A DNA stretch of 64,000 nt from VRUE01 sp963697915 (GTDB taxonomy: Bacteria > Actinomycetota > Thermoleophilia > Solirubrobacterales > 70-9). Shown here in pieces: positions 8,775 through 17,821 of this stretch. The stretch spans positions 1,984,001 to 2,048,000 of the forward strand of contig OY969103.1 of the NCBI GenBank assembly GCA_963697915.1, in the 5' to 3' direction. The position numbers and the translations under genes were made by a program. Within the stretch, counting starts at the first letter, position 1. Each line of letters begins with the position of its first letter. The notes beneath the pieces are model-generated. The model had not been told where the DNA came from and made no database searches. It saw nothing but the letters and a program-made list of their open reading frames with translations.

Positions 8775-8777
8775 CCT
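8772..8777 (+). promoter_or_regulatory. -10 element TAGCCT of xseA, embedded in a stop codon
   Basis: TAGCCT begins at the TAG stop of the HxlR gene and ends 7 nt before the GTG of xseA. No Shine-Dalgarno sequence lies in the gap. This spacing recurs at sufU, sufS, ispH and others. Confidence 0.55.
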
Positions 8778-8784
8778 CACTCGC

Positions 8785-10086
8785 GTGGAAGAGCTGCCGG
8801 GCCCATTTCCCGTCGGGCGCTATGCCCGCAAGCTGCAGGAGGAGCTGCGGCGGCGGGCACGGGTGCGGCTGGTCGGCGAGGTGACCGGGGTCTCGCGCAG
8901 CCGCGTCCAGGCCTACTTCGAGCTGCGCGACGCCGACGGCGCCGTGCCCTGCGCGATCTGGCTGCAGGACCTCGACAAGGCGGGCCTGCCCGACGGCGCC
9001 CTGCGTGACGGCGCCGAAGTCGTGATCGCCGGCGGTCCCGACTACTACCCCGGCGGCGGCCAGGCCTCGCCCAGCTTCTCCTTCCGCGCCACCGAGGTGC
9101 GGCTGGCGGGGGAGGGGGACCTGCTGGCGCGGCTCGAGGCGCTGCGCAAGCAACTGCGCGCCGAGGGCCTCTTCGATCCCCAGAAGCGGCTGCCGCGGCC
9201 GCGCCTGCCGAAGACGATCGGCGTGGTCACGGCCGAGAGCGGCGCTGCCCGCCGCGACCTGCTCGCCGGCCTGCGGCGGCGCGGCTGGGCCGGGACCGTG
9301 GTCTGGGGCTTCGCCCCGGTCCAGGACCGCCGCGCCGCGCCGGCGATCGCCGGCGCGATCCGCGAGCTGGCTGAGCTGCCCGAGGTCGAGGCGATCGTCG
9401 TCACCCGCGGCGGCGGCAGCCTCGCCGACCTCTGGGCCTTCTGCGACGAGCACCTCTGCCGCACGGTCGCCCTGCTGCGGGTGCCGGTGATCAGCGCCGT
9501 CGGCCACGAGCGCGACTCGACCCTGCTCGACGACGTCGCCGCCGTCGCCTGCTCGACCCCGACCCACGCCGCCGAGGCGGCCGTGCCGCTCGACTGCCTC
9601 GCCGCCCGCGGGGCACTGCGGCGCGACGCCGCCGCCCTGCGCCGCGCCGGCGAGGGCGCGGTCGGCGCGCGCAGCCGCCACCTGGTGGCGCTGGCGCGCG
9701 GCCCGGCCCGGGCGCTGCGCCGCGAGCGCACCGCGCTCAACCAGAAGACGCGCGAGATCCGCGCCGCCTCCGAACGCGGCCTCGCCGAGCGCCTCGGCTT
9801 CCAGCGGCGCATCGCCGTCGTCGTCCTCGACCGGGCGGCGCGGCGCGCCGCCGGCGCCGAAGCGAACACCCGTCGCGAGGCGCTGCGTCGGGCCGAGGTC
9901 GCCTTCCGCGCCCACGACCCCGAGCGCACCCTGGAGCGCGGCTACGCGCTCGCCGAGGACGCCGACGGCGAGCCGGTGACGGCCGCCGCCGCGGCGCTCG
10001 CCGCCGGCCGCGTCAGACTGCGCTTCGCCGACGGCAGCGTCGGCGCCGAGATCGACGATGGGGGGAGCGATGAGCGAGGCGCCTGA
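8785..10086 (+). CDS. xseA: exodeoxyribonuclease VII large subunit
   Basis: 433 residues from GTG 8785. Domains in order: N-terminal OB fold (VRLVGEVTGVSRSRVQAYFELRD), then the catalytic core with KTIGVVTAESGAARRDL, the VTRGGGSLADLWAF motif and SAVGHERDSTLLDDVAA, then a coiled-coil region and the C-terminal segment ERGYALAED. Together with XseB it degrades single-stranded DNA to oligonucleotides in mismatch repair and damage processing. The GTG was chosen because TAGCCT lies 7 nt before it and the OB fold begins just after; an ATG at 8731 would start inside the HxlR gene. The 3' end overlaps xseB by 17 nt. Confidence 0.95.
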   Translation: MEELPGPFPVGRYARKLQEELRRRARVRLVGEVTGVSRSRVQAYFELRDADGAVPCAIWLQDLDKAGLPDGALRDGAEVVIAGGPDYYPGGGQASPSFSFRATEVRLAGEGDLLARLEALRKQLRAEGLFDPQKRLPRPRLPKTIGVVTAESGAARRDLLAGLRRRGWAGTVVWGFAPVQDRRAAPAIAGAIRELAELPEVEAIVVTRGGGSLADLWAFCDEHLCRTVALLRVPVISAVGHERDSTLLDDVAAVACSTPTHAAEAAVPLDCLAARGALRRDAAALRRAGEGAVGARSRHLVALARGPARALRRERTALNQKTREIRAASERGLAERLGFQRRIAVVVLDRAARRAAGAEANTRREALRRAEVAFRAHDPERTLERGYALAEDADGEPVTAAAAALAAGRVRLRFADGSVGAEIDDGGSDERGA

Positions 10087-10315
10087 GTCCTACGAGGCCG
10101 CGGTCGAGCGGCTGGAGCAGATCATCGACCGGCTCGACTCCGGCCAGGCCGGCCTGCGCGAGACGCTCGACCTCTGCCGCGAGGGCCGCGAGCTGGTCAC
10201 CTACTGCGCGGCCGAGCTCGACGCGGTCGGCGAGGGCCTGAAGGAGCTGCGCCTCGACGAGCTTGCGGCGACGCTCGAGGCTGCCCCCGGCTCCGGCCCC
10301 GGGGGGATGGGCTAG
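10070..10315 (+). CDS. xseB: exodeoxyribonuclease VII small subunit
   Basis: 81 residues, within the usual 60-90. The family signature is clear: SYEAAVERLEQIIDRLDSGQAGLRETLDLCREG. The protein is a helical coiled coil that binds the XseA stalk. ATG 10070 is chosen over ATG 10058 because GGGGGAG ends 3-4 nt before it; the gene overlaps the end of xseA, so translation is coupled. The Gly/Pro-rich tail (PGSGPGGMG) is not part of the conserved core. Its TAG stop (10313-10315) forms the first half of the -10 of the next gene. Confidence 0.93.
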   Translation: MSEAPESYEAAVERLEQIIDRLDSGQAGLRETLDLCREGRELVTYCAAELDAVGEGLKELRLDELAATLEAAPGSGPGGMG

Positions 10316-10318
10316 GCT
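10313..10318 (+). promoter_or_regulatory. -10 element TAGGCT embedded in the xseB stop codon
   Basis: TAGGCT starts at the xseB stop codon and lies 7 nt before the GTG at 10326. A second case of a stop codon doubling as a promoter element. Confidence 0.5.
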
Positions 10319-10325
10319 CCGCCCC

Positions 10326-10700
10326 GTGGAGAAGGTCACGGGCATCGGCGGCTTCTTCTTCCGCTCGCGCGACCCCGAGGCCTTGAAAGCCTGGTACCAG
10401 GAGCGGTTGGGGGTCAAGACCGTGGCCGAGACTTACGAGGAGGGGCCCTGGCGCCAGCAGGAGGGGATCACGGTGTTCGCGCCCTTCGAAATGGACTCCC
10501 AGATGATCGGTCCGCCCGAGCACGCCTGGATGATCAACTTCCGCGTCGATGACCTCGACGCGATGGTCGCCCAGCTGCGCGAGGCCGGCGAGACGGTGGA
10601 GGTAGACCCCGAGCGCTACCCGAACGGCCGCTTCGCCGAACTGCGCGATCCCGAGGGCAACGGGGTCCAGCTCTGGCAGCCGATGGAGCCTCTGGCCTGA
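10326..10700 (+). CDS. VOC (glyoxalase/bleomycin resistance) family protein
   Basis: 124 residues, a single pair of VOC beta-alpha-beta-beta-beta modules. Recognisable are GIGGFFFRSRDPEALKAWYQERLGVK at the start, FRVDDLDAMVAQLREAGETV in the middle, and LRDPEGNGVQLWQP at the end, where Glu/Gln metal ligands usually sit. The family covers lyases, dioxygenases and binding proteins; the substrate cannot be told. The GTG is chosen from the TAGGCT 7 nt upstream. No operon partner other than possible read-through from xseAB. Confidence 0.85.
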   Translation: MEKVTGIGGFFFRSRDPEALKAWYQERLGVKTVAETYEEGPWRQQEGITVFAPFEMDSQMIGPPEHAWMINFRVDDLDAMVAQLREAGETVEVDPERYPNGRFAELRDPEGNGVQLWQPMEPLA

Positions 10701-10752
10701 GCACCGACGGCCCCCTGATCACCGGCCCTACCGCGGCCTAGCCCGGCGCCCG

Positions 10753-11223
10753 ATGGGCAGCGACGAGATCGTCATCCGCCCCGCGCAGCCGGGTGACGCG
10801 GCCGTCGCGGCCCGCCTCCTGCACGACTTCAACGCCGAGTTCGACGAACCGACGCCGGGTGTCGCCGCCCTCGCCGAGCGCTTGGAGGAGCTGCTCGGCG
10901 ACGGCACGCTCGAGCTGCTGCTCGCCGGTCAGGGGCCGGAGGGCTTCGCGCAGTTTCGCTTCCTGCGCGGCGTCTGGGGGAACGGCCTCGGGGTCTACCT
11001 CGAGGAGCTCTACGTCGTCCCCGAGCGGCGCGGCGAGGGCATCGGCCGAGCCCTGCTGGAGGCGACGATGGAGGCGGCGCGGGCCGGCGGCGCCGACCAC
11101 ATCGACCTCAACACGGGGGAGACCGACAGCGCGGCGCGGGCGCTCTACGAGAGCGCCGGCTTCACCAACCGCGAAGGCGGGCCCGAGGGTCCGTCCATGC
11201 TCTACTACGAGCGCGATCTCTGA
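10753..11223 (+). CDS. GNAT family N-acetyltransferase
   Basis: 156 residues. It has the GNAT core: IVIRPAQPGDAAVAARLL at the start, LEELYVVPERRGEGIGRALLEATMEAA containing the acetyl-CoA pyrophosphate-binding RRGEGIGRAL loop, and LNTGETDSAARALYESAGF. Substrate unknown; similar proteins acetylate small amines or protein N-termini. A weak hexamer TAGCCC lies 8 nt before the ATG with no ribosome binding site. It converges on the helicase-nuclease genes, 31 nt away. Confidence 0.88.
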   Translation: MGSDEIVIRPAQPGDAAVAARLLHDFNAEFDEPTPGVAALAERLEELLGDGTLELLLAGQGPEGFAQFRFLRGVWGNGLGVYLEELYVVPERRGEGIGRALLEATMEAARAGGADHIDLNTGETDSAARALYESAGFTNREGGPEGPSMLYYERDL

Positions 11224-11254
11224 CGTGCCTCATGTTTGAGGACCATGTGGGCAC

Positions 11255-14200
11255 TCAAGTTGAGGCACGTTCCGGCGGGCCGGAGCAGAGGCGGCCGAGG
11301 GCGGGGCACTCCCGGCAAAGGTCCCAGCCGCGCCGCTCGGGCGGGGCGACCGTGAACTCGCCGGCGGCGATCCGCGCGATCGTCGCTTCCAGCTCGGCGC
11401 GGCCGTGCGCCATCGCGGCGCCGTCGAGCGGCTCGACGACCGGCTCCTCGGGGCGCTCGAGGAAGACGTAGGCGACCTCGACCTCGTCGGCGTCGCGCGC
11501 CTCCGCCACGGCGAGGGCGTAGATCGAGCGCTGCACGCCGTAGCGGGCGGCGCGCTCGGCCGGGCTGGCGCCGGCGAGGCGGTCGGTCTTGTAGTCGACG
11601 ACCAGCGGCGGCTCGTCCGGGCGCTCGACCAGGAGATCGATCGAGCCGCGCAGCACGGTGCCGCCGAGGCTGAGCAGCAGCGGCAGCTCGGCCCGCGCCT
11701 CGGTGCCCTCGGCCCGCACCCGCTCGGCCAGCAGCCGCGAGCCGAGCCAGCCGCGGACCGGCGCCAGCAGCGACTCGGTCAGCCCAGGGGCGGCCGGGTC
11801 GAGAGCGGCGCCCGCCGCGTGGCGGCGGACGAGCTCCGCGTCGGGCTCGCGCCACCCGCTCGCGCGACTCCACTCGAGCAGGGTGTGGACCGCCGCGCCG
11901 CGCGCGGCCGCCTGCTCGCCGTGGCCTGCGTTCGCGGTTTCTTCCGCTATGCGACCAGAAGTGCGAACGGAGCCGCCGAGGTCGAGGACGCGCTCCATCT
12001 GGAAGCGGTAGGCGCAGGCTTCGTAGTCGGCGATCGCGGTGTAGGAGAGGGGCCGGTTCGGGACCGCCGGCGGATGGCGCTCGACCAGCGGCGCCGGTCC
12101 CTCGCCGAGTGGTGCCTCGTCCCGCGCCTCCTCGTGCCTCGCGGTTAGCGCCGCGGCACGCTCGGGGGAGGGCAGGTTGACGCGCACCGCGAGCTCGGAG
12201 GGCTCGAAGCTGGCCGCCAGCCCCTGGCGCGGCTCAGGGGCCGGGATCGCCACCGCCGAGTCCTCCTCGCGGTCGATCTCGAAGCCGGCGAGAATCCGCT
12301 CGACCACGGGCGTCCCGGGCTGCTTGCCGTTGCGGCTCGGGCGCGGCATCGCGACGCCGCTGAGGATCAGCCGCTCGCGCGCCCGCGTCGCCGCGACGTG
12401 GAAGAGGCGCAGCTCCTCGGCCGCTTCGCGCCCCTGCATCTCGGCGCAGAGCTGGGCCTGGTCGTAGAGGTTGATCGAGGCGGCGCCGAGCCGGCGCAGC
12501 TGCATCCCGACCCGTGGCTCCTCCGCCTCGTGGCCGAGCGTCACCGGCGGCAGGCGCGAGCCGGCCAGCAGGCGCCGCGAGAGGTTGGGGATGGCGACGA
12601 CGCCGAACTCGAGCCCCTTGGCGTTGTGCACGGTCATGATCCGCACCCCGTCGTGGCCCTCGACCGCGCTCGCCGCTTCCGCCTCGCTGTCGGCGCCGGC
12701 GCTCGCCGCGAGGAAATCGAGCAGGCCGCGCAGGTCGCGGCCCTCGCGCGCCTCGTACTCGCCGGCGATCCGCATCAGCTTGCGCACGTTGGCGAAGCGC
12801 GCCTCGCCCGCGGGGCGCAACAGGATCGCCAGGTCGTAACCCGTCTCGCTGACCGCGAGGTCGATCAGCTCCGGCAGCGAGCGCCGCCCGGCGCGCTCGC
12901 GCAGCGACTCGAGCCGGCGCCCGAACTCGCCCAGCAGGGCCAGCTCGGTCGCCGGGATCGCGGCGAGGCGCTCGGGGTCGTCGAGCTCGGCCTCTTCGAG
13001 CCCGGCGGCCTGGGCGAGCGCCGGCCAGACGTGCCGCCGCCGGCCCGCCGCCGCGCGCAGCAGCCAGAGCGTGTCCGGGGTGACCCCGCAGGCGGGCGAT
13101 GCGAGCGCCCCGAACAGGGCCTTGTCGTCGAGCGGGTTGGCGATCGCCGCGAGCAGGGCGCAGACGTCGGCGACCTGCTGCTGGGACCAGTAGCCGCGGC
13201 CGCCGATCGTGTAGGGCCGGAGCCCTGCGCGTTCGAGCGAGTCCTCGTGGGCGTCGAGGTGGGTGAAGGCGCGCAGCAGGACGACCATCTCGCCGCGCGG
13301 CACCCCGGCATCGGCCAGCTCGCGCAGCCGCGCCGCCAGGAAGCGGGCCTCGGCGAGGTGGCTGGGGGGCGTGTCGGCATCGGTCGCCGGCGCCAGGTCG
13401 ATGCCCGGCTCGTCCCAGCCGTCGCGGGCGGTGAGCAGCAGCTCGACCGCCGGTCCCGTCCCGAACGGCGCCGGTTGCGACGGCGGCGCCCCGACCCGCA
13501 ATGGCCGGAAGGCCTCGCCGAGCAGCACCGCGCCGAGCGCGTTGACGGCGCCGACCACCTCCGGGCGCGAGCGGAAGTTGCCGCTCAGCTCCATCGCCAC
13601 CCCGCCGGCCTCGGCCTCGACCGCGCGCCGCTGCTCGCGGAAGACCTCGAGGTCGGCGTGGCGGAAGCCATAGATGCTCTGCAGCTCGTCGCCGACCACC
13701 ATCAGCTCGGCGCGCGGCCCGCGCAGCGCCTCGACCAGCCGCAGCTGCAGCCGGTTCGTGTCCTGGAACTCGTCGACCAGGATGTGGCTGAAGCGGTTGC
13801 GGTAGGCGTTGCCGATCTCCTCGCGCTCGAGCAGGGCGACGGCGCGCAGCTGCAGGTCCTCGAAGTCGAGCCCGTCGCGGCGCTCCTTGGCCACCGCGAA
13901 GTGGGCGGCGAAGAGCTCGAGCAGGGCGGCGACGTGGCGGTAGGCCTCGCCCCCCTCGTCGGCCTCGGCGCTGCGCGCCACGGCCGCGTCGATCGCCTCG
14001 CGGTAGGCGGCCAGCGGCTTGGCCTTGCTGTCGGTGCGCAGCGCGACCAGCTCGTCGAGGCCGGGGAGGGGGTTCGCGGCGAGCGCCTCGCGGGCGCGTT
14101 CGAGCAGCTCGCGGTTTGAGTTGGTCGGCTTCAGCTCCTCGAGCGCCTCCGCGGCGGCCTCGGCGGCGCGGCGCACGGCGCTCGCCGGGTCGGGCTCGCC

Positions 14201-14764
14201 CGGCTCGGGCAGGCGCGGGCTGGTGAGGCCGCGGCTGCGCAGCTCGGCGTGGAGGTTGGCGACGATCGCCCGCAGGCCGTCGATCTCGAAGGCGGCGACG
14301 GTCCGTTCGCGCCCCGCGTCGTCCCCGGCGAGGAACTCCTCCAGCGCCGCGTCGAAGGCCTCACGCGCGGCGCGCTCGGTCTCCGGCCCGTCGAGCACGC
14401 GGAAGCGCGGGTCGATCCCGGCCGCCACCGGGTGGCCGGCGAGCAGCCGGTTGCAGAAGCCGTGGATCGTCGTCACCCAGGCGCCTCCAAGCGTCGCCAG
14501 CAGCTCGCCCGCACGCTCCTCGCCGGCCGCCGCGCGCAGCTCCAGCGCCGCCCGGATCCGCTGCCGCAGCTCGGTCGCCGCCTTGTCGGTGAAGGTGAAG
14601 GCGAGCACCGCGTCGGGGGAGACCCCGAGGTCGCAGACGAGGCGGCAGTAGCGGTCGACCATCACCCCGGTCTTGCCGGTGCCGGCGCCGGCCTCGATCA
14701 GGACGTCGCGGTCTCCCGCCCTGATCGCCGCCCGCTGTTCGGGGGTCGGGGTGCGCGCGATCAC
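11255..14764 (-). CDS. UvrD/AddA-like helicase-nuclease with C-terminal Fe-S nuclease domain
   Basis: 1169 residues from GTG 14764. It is a superfamily-1A helicase: Walker A GAGTGKT near residues 21-28, motif II VDEFQDTN near 330, then GNFRSRPEVV and MTVHNAKGLEF. The C-terminal PD-(D/E)XK nuclease includes GSIDLLVERP and VVDYKTDR near residue 1055. Cysteines in YEACAYRF and the final CRECPALGRLC make a four-Cys Fe-S pattern as in AddB/Cas4-type nucleases. It should act as motor and nuclease on double-strand DNA ends for recombinational repair. The start overlaps the stop of the upstream gene as GTGA, so the pair is translationally coupled. Whether it is nearer to AddA or to mycobacterial AdnA/AdnB cannot be settled by eye. 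Confidence 0.9.
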   Translation of the reverse strand: MIARTPTPEQRAAIRAGDRDVLIEAGAGTGKTGVMVDRYCRLVCDLGVSPDAVLAFTFTDKAATELRQRIRAALELRAAAGEERAGELLATLGGAWVTTIHGFCNRLLAGHPVAAGIDPRFRVLDGPETERAAREAFDAALEEFLAGDDAGRERTVAAFEIDGLRAIVANLHAELRSRGLTSPRLPEPGEPDPASAVRRAAEAAAEALEELKPTNSNRELLERAREALAANPLPGLDELVALRTDSKAKPLAAYREAIDAAVARSAEADEGGEAYRHVAALLELFAAHFAVAKERRDGLDFEDLQLRAVALLEREEIGNAYRNRFSHILVDEFQDTNRLQLRLVEALRGPRAELMVVGDELQSIYGFRHADLEVFREQRRAVEAEAGGVAMELSGNFRSRPEVVGAVNALGAVLLGEAFRPLRVGAPPSQPAPFGTGPAVELLLTARDGWDEPGIDLAPATDADTPPSHLAEARFLAARLRELADAGVPRGEMVVLLRAFTHLDAHEDSLERAGLRPYTIGGRGYWSQQQVADVCALLAAIANPLDDKALFGALASPACGVTPDTLWLLRAAAGRRRHVWPALAQAAGLEEAELDDPERLAAIPATELALLGEFGRRLESLRERAGRRSLPELIDLAVSETGYDLAILLRPAGEARFANVRKLMRIAGEYEAREGRDLRGLLDFLAASAGADSEAEAASAVEGHDGVRIMTVHNAKGLEFGVVAIPNLSRRLLAGSRLPPVTLGHEAEEPRVGMQLRRLGAASINLYDQAQLCAEMQGREAAEELRLFHVAATRARERLILSGVAMPRPSRNGKQPGTPVVERILAGFEIDREEDSAVAIPAPEPRQGLAASFEPSELAVRVNLPSPERAAALTARHEEARDEAPLGEGPAPLVERHPPAVPNRPLSYTAIADYEACAYRFQMERVLDLGGSVRTSGRIAEETANAGHGEQAAARGAAVHTLLEWSRASGWREPDAELVRRHAAGAALDPAAPGLTESLLAPVRGWLGSRLLAERVRAEGTEARAELPLLLSLGGTVLRGSIDLLVERPDEPPLVVDYKTDRLAGASPAERAARYGVQRSIYALAVAEARDADEVEVAYVFLERPEEPVVEPLDGAAMAHGRAELEATIARIAAGEFTVAPPERRGWDLCRECPALGRLCSGPPERAST

Positions 14765-17709
14765 CGCTCGTCCTCGTTGTCCTCGGTGAGCGGGGCCCTG
14801 TCGCGGCGGCAGATCGGGGCGAAGTCGCAGTAGGCCGGGCAGATGTCGTGGCCGCGCAGGCCGCGGCGCGGCCCGGGGTCGCGGCGCACGTTGCCGCGCC
14901 GCATGCGGGCGACGATCTCGCCGGCTCGGCGGCGGGCGTCGGCGAGCATCTCCTCGAACCCCTCCGCGTCGACCAGGTCGGTGTCGTAGAGCCCGTAGGA
15001 GCCGAGCCCGGCCGCGTCCTCGGCCAGCACCGCCCCGCGCGGGCGCCGCGCCGTCGTGCCCCGCAGCGGGTGGTAGAGGCCGCCGACCGGCTCCGCCCCC
15101 CAGAGCTCGGCGACCGCGATCAGGTAGAGCTGCAGCTGCAGCTTCGCCTGCTCCTCGAACTTCCCGCGCGGGGTCACCGCGCGGGCGAGCTTGTAGTCGA
15201 GCACCAGCGCCCGCCCGTCGGCGCCGCGGTCGACGCGGTCGATCGCGCCGTGCAGGCCCCAGCCGTCGATCTCGAGCGCCGGCCGCTCGCTCTCCTCGGA
15301 GGCGCCGAAGCCGGCCTCCAGCAGCCAGGGCTCGAAGCCGCCGGTCTCGCGCTCGGCCTCGTCGGCGAGGAAGCGAGCCAGCAGGCCCTCGACGCGGCGC
15401 GCGATCGCGCGCTCCGCCGGGTGGCCGCCGAGGCCGCGCTCGGCGATCGTCTCGGCGACCAGCTCCTGGCCGCGCCCGAGCCAGGCGGCGAGCGAGGCGC
15501 GGCGGGGGAGGGGGTCGCCGCCCGGCCGCTCGCGGTAGAGCTGGTAGAGCACCGCGTGCATGAGGCCGCCCTGGACGAGCGGGTCGGGCGCCGGGTCGAG
15601 CGGCTGGGGGTCGAGCTCGTGGGAGACGAGCCAGCGGTAGGAGCAGACGTCGAAGCCCTCCAGGGTCGTGCCGCCGTAGGCGGGGACCGCGGCGAGCGAC
15701 TCGAGCACCGCCGGGTTGGCGATCGGGCCCGGCGCCCGGCTCGCCCGCTCGGCCTCCGCCGCGACGTCGAGCCAGCCCCGCACCCGCGGGCCGACCCCGT
15801 CCCCGACCCCCGCCCCGGCGAGCAGCGCCGCGGCGTCGGCGTCCCTGCCGCGGGCCGCGACCGAGCGAGCCAGCTCGCGCGGCGAGGGCGCCTCGTTTGG
15901 CGGGTGGACGATCTGGGTCAGGTCGCGGGCGATGGTCGGCGCCGCCTCGAAGTCGTCGAGGAAAGGCGAGCGCGGCTCGGCGACGCCGTTCTCGTCGCTG
16001 TCGCGGTAGGAGAGGAAGAGGCGGCGGCGGGGCAGCGCCAGGCAGGCGTGGAAGAGGTAGCGCTCCTCGGCCTCGGGGTCGCGCCGCGGCTCGAGCCCGA
16101 GCGCGCGGCGCTGGGGCTCGGCGAGGAAGGGGTCGCCGGTGCGGTCGCGCCGCGGGAACTCGCCGTCCTGCAGCGAGGCGACGAAGACGTGGTCGAAGCG
16201 CGAGGCGCGCAGGCGGTAGGGGCTGGCGATCCGCACCCGGCCCTCGATCGGCCCGCTCCAGGCGCGGAAGCGAAGCTGGCGCAGGGTGGCGGCGAGGTTC
16301 TCGGGGCGGGGAGCCAGCTCGGGCAGCGCGGCGAGCTCCTCCAGCGCCGTGGCGAGCGCCGCGGCGGCGCGCAGCTCGAGCCCGTCGCCGCGTTCCAGCG
16401 CCGGCCCGTCCGCCTCGCCGCGCAGCGGCCGCGAGGCCATCGTCCCCGCCAGGCGGGCGACGGCCGCCGCCAGTTGGGCCTCGCCCTCCCCAGCGGCCTG
16501 CCGGAGCTTTGCCAGGTCGCCGGGGGGGTTCTCGTAACGCTCTTCCCAGAGCGCCAGGGCCGCTGCGGCGCTCTTCAGGCGGCGGCGCCGGACGGCGCGC
16601 TCGAACCAGTCGACCCGGCGCCGGGAGAGGCCGGAGGGGCCGCGCATGAAGCGCAGCAGGTGATCCGCCCCGCCGCCGCCGAACTCGGCCTCGAGCAGCG
16701 CCAGCAGGGCCCCGCCGACCCCCGTGGCAGCGAGCGGGATCTCGGCCTCCAGCGCGACCGCGATGCCGTAGGACTCGAGCACCTCGGCGAGCAGCGGGCC
16801 GCGGCGCACGGGGTCGCGCAGGGCGATCGCGATCGCCGCCGGGTCGGCACCGCTGGCGACCAGCTTCGCCACCTGGGCGCCGATCGTCTCCGCCTCGCCC
16901 CGCTCGCCGGCCGAGCGCAGGGTCGTCACCTCGGCGCTGGGAACGGGCTGGGCGGCCGCGGTGGGGATCTCCTCGCCGGCGCCGAGCGCGCGCAGCCCGT
17001 CGAGCAGCGAGGCGCGAGTGGTCAGGGCCGCGTTGCCCGCCTCGAAGGGGAGGGCGACGGTCACCTCGGTCACCGCCGCCAGCGCCTCCAGCAGCTGGCG
17101 CTGGTTGACGGTCAGATCACCAGGCTCGTAGAGGAAGACCGGGCGCTCGCGCCAGGCCTCCGGCGCGGCGCGCAGCAGCGCGATCGCCTCGCGGGCGATC
17201 CCGTGCGGGTCGGGGCGCCCGAGGCGGTCGCGCAGCTCGGCGTAGGCGGCGAACAGGGTCGTCAGGTCGCCGAGGTAGGCCGAGGCCTCCAGGGTGCCGG
17301 CCCCCGAGCCCAGCGACTCGGGCTCGAGCCCGGCGCTCTGCAGCTCGTCGAGCAGGCGCTCGAAGGGGACCGCGAAGCCGGGCCGCGCCGCCGAGCGCCG
17401 CAGCGGCCCCAGCTGCCCGCGGCGGGCGCGGATCGCCGCCGCAACCGCGGCCAACCGCTGCGCCGCGGTCAGCTCGGGCGCCCCCTCGCCGCCGGCCGCC
17501 GCGTGCACTACCCGGAAGAGGTCGGCGAAGGTCAGCACCGAGCCGCCCAGGGTGGCCCCCGCGGCGCAGAGCCGGCGCTCGAAGCCGTAGACGTCGTCGC
17601 GGGTGGGGAGGACGAGGACCGGATCGCGCTCCAGGACCTCCCGGAACAGGGCTTCGATCAGGTCGGCGCGGCCCGAGTTGGGGGGCCCGTGGATAAGTCT
17701 CAGTGACAT
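14761..17709 (-). CDS. AddB/AdnA-like nuclease subunit with degenerate Walker A
   Basis: 982 residues. The N-terminus has a helicase-like fold, but the P-loop position reads HGPPNSGRAD, with Arg where the Walker A lysine should be, so ATPase activity is probably lost. Helicase-like segments continue (SPYRLRASRFDHVFVASLQDGEFPRR). The C-terminal PD-(D/E)XK nuclease has AIDRVDRG and VLDYKLAR near residue 840. Cys in DVCSYRW near 688 and CPAYCDFAPIC near 955 give the four Fe-S ligands typical of AddB. It forms a two-gene operon with the helicase gene (4-nt overlap). A TATGCT hexamer is 14 nt before the ATG. Function: dual-nuclease end resection complex, by family. Confidence 0.87.
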   Translation of the reverse strand: MSLRLIHGPPNSGRADLIEALFREVLERDPVLVLPTRDDVYGFERRLCAAGATLGGSVLTFADLFRVVHAAAGGEGAPELTAAQRLAAVAAAIRARRGQLGPLRRSAARPGFAVPFERLLDELQSAGLEPESLGSGAGTLEASAYLGDLTTLFAAYAELRDRLGRPDPHGIAREAIALLRAAPEAWRERPVFLYEPGDLTVNQRQLLEALAAVTEVTVALPFEAGNAALTTRASLLDGLRALGAGEEIPTAAAQPVPSAEVTTLRSAGERGEAETIGAQVAKLVASGADPAAIAIALRDPVRRGPLLAEVLESYGIAVALEAEIPLAATGVGGALLALLEAEFGGGGADHLLRFMRGPSGLSRRRVDWFERAVRRRRLKSAAAALALWEERYENPPGDLAKLRQAAGEGEAQLAAAVARLAGTMASRPLRGEADGPALERGDGLELRAAAALATALEELAALPELAPRPENLAATLRQLRFRAWSGPIEGRVRIASPYRLRASRFDHVFVASLQDGEFPRRDRTGDPFLAEPQRRALGLEPRRDPEAEERYLFHACLALPRRRLFLSYRDSDENGVAEPRSPFLDDFEAAPTIARDLTQIVHPPNEAPSPRELARSVAARGRDADAAALLAGAGVGDGVGPRVRGWLDVAAEAERASRAPGPIANPAVLESLAAVPAYGGTTLEGFDVCSYRWLVSHELDPQPLDPAPDPLVQGGLMHAVLYQLYRERPGGDPLPRRASLAAWLGRGQELVAETIAERGLGGHPAERAIARRVEGLLARFLADEAERETGGFEPWLLEAGFGASEESERPALEIDGWGLHGAIDRVDRGADGRALVLDYKLARAVTPRGKFEEQAKLQLQLYLIAVAELWGAEPVGGLYHPLRGTTARRPRGAVLAEDAAGLGSYGLYDTDLVDAEGFEEMLADARRRAGEIVARMRRGNVRRDPGPRRGLRGHDICPAYCDFAPICRRDRAPLTEDNEDER

Positions 17710-17821
17710 CGGCGAAGCGACCCAGCATAGGTCCGCCTCCGGCGCTGGCGGGAAGCCGCATTTGGGGCGATTCCGGACACCGCTTTACCGTCTTCCGCCC
17801 TCTCTAGATTGATTCCCACGC

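Noticed and set aside
12398..14119. 573-codon open frame on the plus strand
   Set aside because: Antisense to the helicase-nuclease gene, which has all superfamily-1 motifs.
14848..17706. 952-codon open frame on the plus strand
   Set aside because: Antisense to the AddB-like gene; composition is Arg/Gly/Ala/Gln-rich without domains, a by-product of high GC at third codon positions.
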